A DNA stretch of 64,000 bases from Bog-756 sp963704585 (GTDB lineage: Bacteria > Actinomycetota > Acidimicrobiia > Acidimicrobiales > RAAP-2): assembly GCA_963704585.1 (NCBI GenBank), contig OY969919.1, positions 2,232,001 to 2,296,000 of the forward strand. Direction: 5' to 3'. How positions within the stretch are numbered: position 1 is the stretch's first letter; every line of letters begins with the position of its first letter. The translations under genes were made by a program, and so were the position numbers. Positions 34,297-41,935 of the stretch are shown piece by piece. The notes under the pieces are model-generated. The model did no database searches. It was not told the DNA's origin and was given only the letters and a program-made list of their open reading frames with translations.

Positions 34297-35490
34297 ATGG
34301 CGGGACTCGTTGAAGCTCCGGTTGACCCGGGGCTTGACCGGCGCCGGGGCCTTGGTCAGAGCCAGTCGCTCGAGCCGTGTGGTGAGGTCTCCGATGGATC
34401 GGGACAACTCGCCTGGATGGACGGATCGCATCGTTCGCTTGAGGCGTGCCCGGTCCCGATCGGCGAGTGCTGGATGGTGGATCGCTCGCTCGGCGGGCGT
34501 CGTCGCCCGGTCGTGGCGCTTGATGACCTTGGCGCCATGGCGCTCCTTCGAGACCAGCTTCTGTTGGGGGAGGAGGTAGTTGGTGAAGGCCCGGTCGAGC
34601 TCCCAGATCGCGTTCAGCACCTCGAGCTCGGCGTCGGTGTCGAAGCGGAGGTAGCCGACCAGCCCTCGCACATGGGTCCAGTTCTTCTGTTCGACGTGGG
34701 CACCGTCGTTCTTGTTGCCCGACCGGGACCGGGTGAAGGTGACGTGATTCTCCTTGCAGTAGTTGAACAGATGGGCGTTGATGAACTCCGAGCCGTTGTC
34801 GGAGTCGATGCCGAGGACCGGGAACGGGAACACCTCGATCACGTGCTGGAGGGCGTCGAACACCCAGACGGCCGCCTTGTTCTTGACCGACCGGTTGACC
34901 GTCCAACCAGTCGCGATGTCGGTCACGGTGAGGGTGCAGCAGAACTCACCGGTCGAGTTGCCGCCCTCGTGACCGACGAGGTCGATCTCGACGAAGCCCG
35001 GCCGGTTCTCGTCCCACTCGGCCCAGGTCCGGATCGGGATCTGGGACTTGAGGAGGGAGCCGGGCTTGGTGTGGGAACGTCCGCGGCTGCCGAGCGCACG
35101 GCGGGCGGGACCGAGGTGTCGGTCGATCGTGGCCGCGCTCATGGTGGTGAGCAGGTCCGCCACCCCGTCGGTGCAGCGGAGGTCGCCGTCCCGCCGGAGG
35201 AGGGGGACGACGGTCGGGAGCACGGGGGCGAGACGCTTGCCGGCCGGGCACCGGAGCAGGGTCCACGCTTGGACCAGGGCGTCGACGACCGCCGGGCCGT
35301 AGGTCGGTCGGCGCGGCTTCCTCGAGACGACCGGCTTGAGGGTGCCGGCTGCCCGAAGGGCCGCCCTCGCGTGGTCTCGGTGCCACCCGGTCAGCGCGAC
35401 CAGCTCGTCCAACACGACGGTCTTTTCCGCCCTGGTGGCACGCTTGTAGCGGAGGGCCAGCTTCTTCGTGACGGCCTTGCGTTCACTCAT
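34249..35490 (-). CDS. DDE transposase, ISNCY/integrase-core type
   Basis: The 413-residue protein (from ATG 35490) has an N-terminal HTH region (ELVALTGWHRDHARAALRAA) and an rve-type catalytic core. The DDE residues are D170 (VEIDLVGHEGG), D231 (GIDSDNGSEF) and E267 (DGAHVEQKNW), with 35 residues between the last two. This layout matches transposases usually listed under ISNCY groups such as ISPlu15/IS1202. GTG 35523 is an alternative start, but ATG 35490 has a GGAG site. The gene looks intact and may be active. Confidence 0.85.
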   Translation of the reverse strand: MSERKAVTKKLALRYKRATRAEKTVVLDELVALTGWHRDHARAALRAAGTLKPVVSRKPRRPTYGPAVVDALVQAWTLLRCPAGKRLAPVLPTVVPLLRRDGDLRCTDGVADLLTTMSAATIDRHLGPARRALGSRGRSHTKPGSLLKSQIPIRTWAEWDENRPGFVEIDLVGHEGGNSTGEFCCTLTVTDIATGWTVNRSVKNKAAVWVFDALQHVIEVFPFPVLGIDSDNGSEFINAHLFNYCKENHVTFTRSRSGNKNDGAHVEQKNWTHVRGLVGYLRFDTDAELEVLNAIWELDRAFTNYLLPQQKLVSKERHGAKVIKRHDRATTPAERAIHHPALADRDRARLKRTMRSVHPGELSRSIGDLTTRLERLALTKAPAPVKPRVNRSFNESRHPEVLREATNQRSRRI

Positions 35491-35713
35491 CGAGAGCTCC
35501 ATGGACGAGGGCGTAACGGCCACGGAGCTGGACGAGTGGGATCCCCTACGAAGCGGAGATTCCTATTTGAGGCAACGTAGACGTCTACGCGGAGACTTCT
35601 CGTGAGTCAATGCGCGAGGGACCGGAGGGCTTGACGCATCCGGTAGACTTCCTGAGCAGCAGTCGTCGCGCCCGAATCGCGCCACACCACGATCGACGGG
35701 CGCCCGCCCGGCG

Positions 35714-36712
35714 GTGGCTGAAGACAGGCAAGCCGTCCCCCACCGTGAGGGGTACACGAAGGACCCGGTGAAGTTGGCAAAGGAGCGCCTGGAGCGAGAC
35801 GACGAAGACCTCGTCCGCCTCTATCTGACCGACATCGGGCAGTACCCGCTCCTCACCAAGGACGACGAGGTGCGCCTCGCACAGGCGATCGAAGCCGGTC
35901 GGGAGGCCGACGGCCAGCTGGCGAGCGCTCCCAAGGGCCTGACCCCGTCGAAGAAGCGGGAGTTGCGCCGCACCACCCTGCAGGGCGAGGCCGCGCAGCA
36001 GACCTTCGTCCAGTCGAACCTCCGTCTGGTGGTCTCGATCGCGAAGAAGTACCAGGCCTCCGGCCTCCCCCTCCTCGACCTCATCCAGGAGGGGAACCTC
36101 GGCCTCATGCACGCCGTCGAGAAGTTCGACTGGCGCAAGGGGTTCAAGTTCTCGACGTACGCGACGTGGTGGATCCGTCAGGCGATCACCCGGGGCATCG
36201 CCAACACGGGCCGGACCATCCGTCTGCCGGTCCATGCGGGGGACACCCTCGCCCGGGTGCAGAAGGCACAGGCCCGGCTCGAGCTCAAGTACGGCCGTCC
36301 GGCCACGCTTGCCGAGCTCGGCGCCGAGGTCGAGATGCCCGAGGACAAACTCGTCGAGGCGCTCCGCTTTCGGGCCGAACCGCTCTCGCTCTCCGAGCCC
36401 CTGCGGGAGGATGGCGACGCGGAGCTCGGCGACGTGGTCGAGGACCGGTCGGCCGAGTCGCCCTTCGAAGTGGCCGCAGTCTCGCTCCTCCCCGAGGAGA
36501 TCGGCCGCCTCCTCTCCCCGCTCGACGAGCGTGAGCGCGAGATCCTCCGGCTCCGTTTCGGACTCGACCGCGGCGAGCCGCGGACGCTCGAGGAGGTCGG
36601 GGAGCACTTCAACCTGACACGCGAGCGCATCCGTCAGATCGAGGCGCGGGCGATGTCGAAGCTCCGGCACCCCTCGTCCGACACGGGTGCACGCGACCTC
36701 CTGACGGTCTGA
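35714..36712 (+). CDS. Sigma-70 factor, RpoD/SigB-like primary group
   Basis: The 332-residue sigma factor contains region 1.2 (DLVRLYLTDIGQYPLLTKDD), region 2 (NLRLVVSIAKKYQ, LPLLDLIQEGNLGLMHAVEK, FSTYATWWIRQAITRGIA with the -10-recognising residues), region 3 and region 4 (LEEVGEHFNLTRERIRQIEA). The long acidic region 1.1 of principal sigma factors is missing. It is therefore either a short principal factor or a group 2 paralogue such as SigB. It begins at GTG 35714, only about 100 bp from the end of an insertion sequence. Confidence 0.9.
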   Translation: MAEDRQAVPHREGYTKDPVKLAKERLERDDEDLVRLYLTDIGQYPLLTKDDEVRLAQAIEAGREADGQLASAPKGLTPSKKRELRRTTLQGEAAQQTFVQSNLRLVVSIAKKYQASGLPLLDLIQEGNLGLMHAVEKFDWRKGFKFSTYATWWIRQAITRGIANTGRTIRLPVHAGDTLARVQKAQARLELKYGRPATLAELGAEVEMPEDKLVEALRFRAEPLSLSEPLREDGDAELGDVVEDRSAESPFEVAAVSLLPEEIGRLLSPLDEREREILRLRFGLDRGEPRTLEEVGEHFNLTRERIRQIEARAMSKLRHPSSDTGARDLLTV

Positions 36713-36770
36713 GCCGGCGGCCCCGACCGCCCCGAGCGGTGGGGGAGCGGACCCGATACCATCGAGGGGC

Positions 36771-36845
36771 ATGAAGAAGCTCCTCATCCTCGCCATCGTC
36801 CTCGCCCTCGGGTTCGTCGCAGCCAAACGGCTCCGCGCGTCCTGA
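36771..36845 (+). CDS. DLW-39-like membrane microprotein
   Basis: The 24-residue peptide MKKLLILAIVLALGFVAAKR plus four residues is one hydrophobic helix with a basic tail. The start MKKLL followed by a single helix resembles the DLW-39 family of actinobacterial small proteins, though the acidic C-terminal part with the DLW motif is missing. The ATG follows GAGGGG, and a TACCAT box lies 8 nt upstream. It is far below usual gene-calling length. Function unknown. Confidence 0.5.
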   Translation: MKKLLILAIVLALGFVAAKRLRAS

Positions 36846-36929
36846 CGAGCGGCGCGCTCCCGCCAGGGGGGCGCGCGCTCGACGGACGGACCACGCCGGC
36901 GGTGCGGACCGCGTCGGCGACCGGCGGAA

Positions 36930-37718
36930 CTACGCCTGCGGCCTGCGCGCGAGGCGCCAGGCGACCAGCGCAGCGAACGTCGCGGCAGCGGTCGCGCCTG
37001 CGACCGTTGCGGTCACCGACAGGTTGGGCACGCTCACGCGGTCGCGCAGGCGCACCGGCTTGGTGAACTGCATGATCTCCCAGTCGTGTTCGCGCGCGGC
37101 CTTGGCGAGGACTCGGTCTGGGTTGACCGCGACCGGGTGGCCGACCGCCTCGAGCATCGGGATGTCGGTGTAGGAGTCGGAGTAGGCGGACGACTCGGCG
37201 AGGTCGATCCCCTCCCGTTCGGCGAGCTCGCGCATGGCGTCGGCCTTGAAGGGGCCGTACGCGTAGAACTCCATCTCCCCTGCGTAGCGGCCGTCCTCGT
37301 CGACGACCGCGCGTGTCGCGATGCAGCCGTCGACGCCGAGATGCTCGGCCAGGGGTTCGACGATCTCCTCGGGGGAGGCCGACACCAGGTACACCTTGTT
37401 CCCCGCAGCGCGGTGGGCCTCGATGAGGTCGAGCGCCTCCGCGTAGATGATCGGTTCGACCGTGTCCTCCAGCGCCTCCCGCACGATCTCACGGATCTGG
37501 TCGCGGTCCCAGCCCTTGGTGAGGGTGAGCATCGACTCGCGCACGCGGGCGAGCTTCTGTTCGCTCGCGCCCAGATGCAGGTAGATGATCTGGGAGACGA
37601 TCGACCGCGCGATGAGCCGGCGGTTGACGAGTCCGCCACGGTAGAAGGGGCGGCCGAAGGCCGCGATCGACGCCTTGGCGATCACCGTCTTGTCGAGGTC
37701 GAAGAAGGCCGCCCGCAC
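36930..37718 (-). CDS. HAD-IB family phosphatase with C-terminal membrane anchor
   Basis: This is a 262-residue HAD hydrolase of the SerB-like IB subfamily. Motif I is FFDLDKTVIA (nucleophile D7, acid D9), motif II is the serine in VYLVSASPEE, and motif III/IV is AYSDSYTDIPMLEAVG. A C-terminal hydrophobic helix (about 232-254) suggests membrane attachment. Similar actinobacterial proteins are annotated as HAD-IB hydrolases or 1-acylglycerol-3-phosphate-related phosphatases; the substrate is not determined. It follows the trkA pair closely. Confidence 0.88.
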   Translation of the reverse strand: MRAAFFDLDKTVIAKASIAAFGRPFYRGGLVNRRLIARSIVSQIIYLHLGASEQKLARVRESMLTLTKGWDRDQIREIVREALEDTVEPIIYAEALDLIEAHRAAGNKVYLVSASPEEIVEPLAEHLGVDGCIATRAVVDEDGRYAGEMEFYAYGPFKADAMRELAEREGIDLAESSAYSDSYTDIPMLEAVGHPVAVNPDRVLAKAAREHDWEIMQFTKPVRLRDRVSVPNLSVTATVAGATAAATFAALVAWRLARRPQA

Positions 37719-37722
37719 GGGG

Positions 37723-38385
37723 TCAGCGTCCCACGAGCAGCCGTTGGATCACGTCCTCGGCGTCCGAGGTCACGAGCACCAGCACCTCGTCGCCGGCCGC
37801 GAGGCAGGTGTCGCCGCGGGGGACGATGAGCCGGTCGTTGCGCACCACGGCGACGACCGTCGCGTCGCGCGGCACCCCGAGCTCGGCGATCGTCACACCG
37901 GCCGCAGGCGAGTCCTCGGCGAGAGTCACCTCGACCAGGTGGGCGTTGCCCCCCTCGAAGCGCAGGAGCCGGACGAGGCTCCCGACCGAGACGGCCTCCT
38001 CGACGAGCGCGGTGAGCAGCAGGGGTGTGGAGACCGAGACGTCGACGCCCCAGCTCTCGGTGAAGAGCCACTGGTTCTTCGGGTGGTTCACGCGGGCGAC
38101 GACGCGTGGCACCGCGAACTCCTGCTTCGCGAGGAGCGACACCACGAGGTTGTCCTCGTCGTCGCCGGTCGCCGCGACCACCACATCGACGGTGGCGAGT
38201 CCCGCCGCGTCGAGCGAGGAGACCTCGCACGCGTCCGCGATCACCCAGGTGATGTCGAGGTCGGCACGCATGCGCTCGACGAGGTCCGGGTCGCGCTCGA
38301 TGAGGAGGACCTCGTGGCCGCCCGCGTGGAGATCGGCGGCGATCGCCGTCCCCACGCTCCCCGCACCGGCGATCGCGACCTTCAC
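37723..38385 (-). CDS. TrkA-type potassium uptake regulatory protein, second copy
   Basis: The 220-residue protein has an N-terminal RCK/Rossmann domain (VAIAGAGSVGTAIAADL, then ERDPDLVERM and VIADACEVSSL) and a C-terminal TrkA_C domain (about 140-215: GVTIAELGVPRDATVVAVVR, GDEVLVLVTSDAEDV). It starts with GTG overlapping the stop of the first copy by four bases. The pair presumably gates a K+ transporter in response to nucleotides; the adjacent permease at 39217 is the best candidate partner. Confidence 0.88.
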   Translation of the reverse strand: MKVAIAGAGSVGTAIAADLHAGGHEVLLIERDPDLVERMRADLDITWVIADACEVSSLDAAGLATVDVVVAATGDDEDNLVVSLLAKQEFAVPRVVARVNHPKNQWLFTESWGVDVSVSTPLLLTALVEEAVSVGSLVRLLRFEGGNAHLVEVTLAEDSPAAGVTIAELGVPRDATVVAVVRNDRLIVPRGDTCLAAGDEVLVLVTSDAEDVIQRLLVGR

Positions 38386-39128
38386 AACCGCCTCCGCACG
38401 CCGTCGCCGTCGGAGGCGCGGCCGTCGGAGGCGCGCCCGTCGGAGGCGCGGCCGTCCGGCGCACGTTCGTCCGACCCGCTCGAGCTCGCGTGGAAACGGT
38501 CGTAGATCGGGCCGGCGACCATCAGATGGAGGACGTCCCCCTCCTGGCCGACGAGGTCCGCGGTGTCGAGCCGGGCGACGCCCGCGCGGGTGACCGAGAC
38601 GAGGGTGACCTCCCCCCGGACCGTGAGCTCCGCGAGACGGCGCCCCGCCCAGTGCTCGGGGAGCTCGCGCTCGACGAGGGAGATGGTGCCGGTCGGGTCG
38701 GTCCACTCGCCCTCGAGCTCCTCGGGCAGGAGGCGGTGGCGCACCTGGTCGATGGCCCAGGAGACGGTGGCGACGGTCGGGATCCCGAGCCGGAGGTAGA
38801 TCTGCGCGCGGCGCGGGTCGTAGATGCGGGCGACCACGTGCGGGATCTCGTAGGTCTCGCGCGCGATCCGCGCGGTCAGGATGTTCGAGTTGTCCCCGCT
38901 GGTGACCGCGGCGAGCGCACGGGCCTCGGCCGCACCCGCGCGGTCGAGCGCGTCACGATCGAAGCCGGAGCCGACGACCGTCGCGCCCGGCCAGTCGTTC
39001 GGCAGCCGGCGGAACGCCTTGGGGTTCTTGTCGACGATCGCCACCGAGTGCCCCTGGGCGACGAGGCCCGCGCCGAGACCGGAGCCCACCCGTCCGCAGC
39101 CGACGATGATGATGTGCACGCGAACCAT
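38382..39128 (-). CDS. TrkA-type potassium uptake regulatory protein, first copy
   Basis: The 248-residue RCK protein has a Rossmann N-terminus (IIIVGCGRVGSGLGAGL, IVDKNPKAFRRL, VTSGDNSNILTARIAR) and a TrkA_C domain ending in VGQEGDVLHLMVAGPIYDRF. Its C-terminal tail consists of 15-bp DNA repeats encoding ASDGR/ASDGD units and is probably disordered. The gene is divergent from the permease at 39217. The two-TrkA plus APC permease arrangement is common in actinobacteria. Confidence 0.88.
   Translation of the reverse strand: MVRVHIIIVGCGRVGSGLGAGLVAQGHSVAIVDKNPKAFRRLPNDWPGATVVGSGFDRDALDRAGAAEARALAAVTSGDNSNILTARIARETYEIPHVVARIYDPRRAQIYLRLGIPTVATVSWAIDQVRHRLLPEELEGEWTDPTGTISLVERELPEHWAGRRLAELTVRGEVTLVSVTRAGVARLDTADLVGQEGDVLHLMVAGPIYDRFHASSSGSDERAPDGRASDGRASDGRASDGDGVRRRL
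38408..38452. repeat. 15-bp tandem repeat in trkA
   Basis: Three 15-bp units of CGTCGGAGGCGCGGC (one with a single change, and a decayed fourth) code on the minus strand for repeated Ala-Ser-Asp-Gly-Arg. Being in multiples of three, copy-number changes would keep the frame. Confidence 0.8.
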
Positions 39129-39216
39129 GCAACACGGATCGCACGCGGTTCACAACTCATCGACCGCGGCCGCGCCACGGTGCGGTCCGGTCCGGCGCCT
39201 GTGGTGTACTTGGCGG

Positions 39217-41664
39217 GTGGACCCGTCGGTGACCAGGGCGTCGGATCCCGACGGCGCACCCACGCCGGACGACGGGGCCACGCCGGGGCCGCACGGGCCG
39301 GTTGCCGACCCACGGCGCAGGCCGGCCGCGACGGTCGCCGCGACGGTCGACCTCCCCGAGACCCTGCGCTACCGGCTCAAGAACCGGCTCCTCGGTCCGC
39401 CCCTGGTCAACGAGCAGCTTTCCAGCGAGCGCCTCGGTCGGCCCTCGGCGCTCGGCGTGCTCTCCCCGGACTGCATCTCGTCGTCGGCCTACGGCACCGA
39501 GCAGATGCTGACCCAGCTCGTGCCCTACGTGGGCCTCGCGGCGTTCACGCTGGTGGTCCCCGTCACCGTGGCCATCCTCGGGGTCCTCTTCTTCGTCACC
39601 CTCTCCTACCTCGAGGTCATCCAGCTCTACACCAAGGCGGGCGGCTCCTACGTCGTCGCACGCGACAACTTCGGCCCGAAGGTCGCCCAGGTCGCGGCCG
39701 TCGCGCTGCTCATCGACTACACGGTGACCGTCGCGGTGCAGACCGCCGCGGGGACCAACGCGCTGACCAGCGCGTTCCCGGGGCTCACCAATCTCACCCT
39801 CCCGATCACCATCGCGGTGGTCCTGCTCCTCCTCTACGGCAACCTCCGCGGCATCCGCGAGGCGGGCAAGCTCTTCGCGTTCCCGACCTACTTCTTCATC
39901 GCAAGCCTCGGGTTCGTGGTAATCGCCGGCTACGCGAAGAAGGCGATGGGCACCCTCGCGGTCCACGCGATCCCCGCGAACGCGGCGACCGTGCCGATCG
40001 GCCACTCGGGATCGGGCCTGCTGTACGGCGCATCGTTCATCGTGATCCTCCGTTCGTTCGCGAACGGCGGCTCCTCGCTCACCGGGCTCGAGGCGATCTC
40101 CAACGGGGTCGGCGCGTTCCGCGAGCCGACCGCCCGGCACGCGCGCCAGACGCTGGTCGTCATGAGCTCGGTCCTCGGGTTCCTCGTCCTCGGGGTGACC
40201 CTCATCGCGCACTGGACCCACGCGGTCCCCTATGCGTCGGGCTCGCCGACCGTCGTGTCCCAGGAGGTCGGCTTCGTGCTGGGCTCGGGTCCGGTCGGCA
40301 AGGCCCTCTTCTACGTCGTGCAGTTCGCGACGGTGCTCATCCTCTACACCGGCGGCAACACGAGCTTCAACGGCTTCCCGTTCCTCGCGAGCTTCGTCGC
40401 GGGCGACGCCTATCTCCCCAAGCAGCTGACCCGGCGCGGCCATCGCCTCGCGTTCTCCAACGGGATCATCGTCCTCACCATCGTCGCCGTCGCGCTGCTG
40501 CTCGCGACCGATGCGAAGGTCTCGAGCCTGGTCGCCCTCTACGCGATCGGCGTGTTCACCGGCTTCGCGATGGCCGGCGCAGGGATGGTCAAGCACCACC
40601 TCGACGAGCGGGGCGCCCACTGGCGCCGCAGCGTGGTGGTCAACGGGTTCTCCGCGTTCCTCACCGCGTTCATCGTCCTCATCTTCGCCACGGTCAAGTT
40701 CCGGGAGGGCGCCTGGGTGGTGGTGCTGGTCGGCCCGCTCATGTACCTCGGGCTGGTCCGCCTCCACCGGCAGTACGTCCACGAGGACCGCCAGCTCGAA
40801 GAGGGGGCGGCCGAGGCCGCCGAGGCCCCGGTCCTCAGCCGGCACGTCGTGGTGGTCCTGATCGACCGGCTCGACATGGCCGCGGCCCGCGCCCTGCAGT
40901 ACGCGCGCACGCTCCATCCCGACGAGCTGCGCGCGGTCCACTTCTCCCTCGACAACAAGGCCTCGGCCGCGCTCGAGTCGGAGTGGAGCCGGCTCGGACT
41001 CACCCAGCTCCCCCTCGACATCGAGTCCTGCGAGGACCGGCGGCTCACCCGGGCCGCGCTCGAGCTCGCCGCCGAGACGGTCGCCGACCAGCAAACCGAG
41101 CTCACCATCCTGCTGCCGCGCCGCGGCTTCACGACCGCCTGGCAACGGGTGCTCCACGACGCGACGGCCGACCAGATCGCCGAAGCGGTGGCCCAGCTCG
41201 ACCACGTGAACGCAACGGTCGTGCCCTACCGGCTGACCGGCGGCTGGTCCGCCCGGCCCCGCCACCGGACCGGCGGCCGCTCGCCCGACACCGCGCGTGT
41301 GGCGAAGGGCGCCGGGCGCGACGGGGCGAGGACCGCTTTCGACCGTGCGGCGTTCGGGGCGCGCAGCCAGGGGACGGTCCCAATCGACCAGGCCGGTTGG
41401 CGCCAGCGCGTCCGGGTGGCCGGCCGGGTCAAGTCGGTCCGGGTCCAGCCCCGCGCGGGATCGGCCAACCTCGAGTGCGTCCTCGCCGACGACACCGGGC
41501 GCCTGCTCCTCGTCTTCCAGGGGCGGCGGCGGATCCCGGGCATCCAGCCCGGAGCGCGGCTCGTGGCGGAGGGGATGGTCGGCGACTGGGCCCACCGCCA
41601 GGCGATCCTCAACCCCGACTACGAGCTCGTGGCGGGTCCCGAGGCGTCGGGCGACGCGGGCTGA
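39217..41664 (+). CDS. APC-family permease fused to an OB-fold domain
   Basis: The 815-residue protein begins with a Pro/Asp-rich tail, then a twelve-helix APC/KUP-like permease (about 90-520: SPDCISSSAYGTEQML, SYLEVIQLYTKAGGSYVVAR) and a cytoplasmic domain (about 540-680, HVVVVLIDRLDMAAARAL). The last about 95 residues form an OB-fold of the RecG/tRNA-anticodon type (QRVRVAGRVKSVRVQPRAGS, LECVLADDTGRLLLVFQGRR). In other actinobacteria I recall, an OB-fold protein is a separate gene near trkA-trkA-permease, so this looks like a fusion. It starts at GTG 39217, divergent from trkA. The substrate may be K+ or amino acids. Confidence 0.85.
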   Translation: MDPSVTRASDPDGAPTPDDGATPGPHGPVADPRRRPAATVAATVDLPETLRYRLKNRLLGPPLVNEQLSSERLGRPSALGVLSPDCISSSAYGTEQMLTQLVPYVGLAAFTLVVPVTVAILGVLFFVTLSYLEVIQLYTKAGGSYVVARDNFGPKVAQVAAVALLIDYTVTVAVQTAAGTNALTSAFPGLTNLTLPITIAVVLLLLYGNLRGIREAGKLFAFPTYFFIASLGFVVIAGYAKKAMGTLAVHAIPANAATVPIGHSGSGLLYGASFIVILRSFANGGSSLTGLEAISNGVGAFREPTARHARQTLVVMSSVLGFLVLGVTLIAHWTHAVPYASGSPTVVSQEVGFVLGSGPVGKALFYVVQFATVLILYTGGNTSFNGFPFLASFVAGDAYLPKQLTRRGHRLAFSNGIIVLTIVAVALLLATDAKVSSLVALYAIGVFTGFAMAGAGMVKHHLDERGAHWRRSVVVNGFSAFLTAFIVLIFATVKFREGAWVVVLVGPLMYLGLVRLHRQYVHEDRQLEEGAAEAAEAPVLSRHVVVVLIDRLDMAAARALQYARTLHPDELRAVHFSLDNKASAALESEWSRLGLTQLPLDIESCEDRRLTRAALELAAETVADQQTELTILLPRRGFTTAWQRVLHDATADQIAEAVAQLDHVNATVVPYRLTGGWSARPRHRTGGRSPDTARVAKGAGRDGARTAFDRAAFGARSQGTVPIDQAGWRQRVRVAGRVKSVRVQPRAGSANLECVLADDTGRLLLVFQGRRRIPGIQPGARLVAEGMVGDWAHRQAILNPDYELVAGPEASGDAG

Positions 41665-41935
41665 GCCACCTCCCGCCGCCGCGAGCCGGCACGCATCGGT
41701 GCCTGGTCGGAGACGGATGGCGGTGGCGGCTTCCTTGCCCGCCCCGGTAGTTTGTCGATATCTTCTGGCCCCATTGCCGGCGGGGCGTGCCAGCTCGGCG
41801 CGCTTCGGCACGCGGCGTACGACGCCGTGGCCTCGCAGGGGGGCTCTGTCCCGGGAATCCTTGCGACCGGTCGCGGCCCATCGGGCCGACGGACTTGGAC
41901 ACTGACCGCGTAGTACTTCGAAGGGAGCCGCACCG

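Larger units (their letters stand above)
34239..35612. mobile_element. DDE insertion sequence with doubled terminal repeats
   Basis: One transposase gene is flanked by reiterated ends. On the left GTTGCCTCACGTCAAATCC (from 34239) and GTTGCCTCACGTAAAACC (from 34274) are 35 bp apart. On the right the inverted versions occupy 35554-35576 and 35590-35611, 36 bp apart, sharing TTGnCTCA and CTCCG. The element sits between the ferritin-like gene and the primary-type sigma factor gene. The target-site duplication could not be resolved by eye, so the outer limits are good to a few bases only. Confidence 0.7.

Noticed and set aside
38408..38452. CRISPR-like array
   Set aside because: The 15-bp units are contiguous without spacers and lie in a coding sequence. 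No other repeat-spacer structure was seen in the window.
38490..41750. 1086-codon open frame on the plus strand in another frame
   Set aside because: It overlaps the permease gene out of frame; the sequence is arginine/proline-rich and motif-free.
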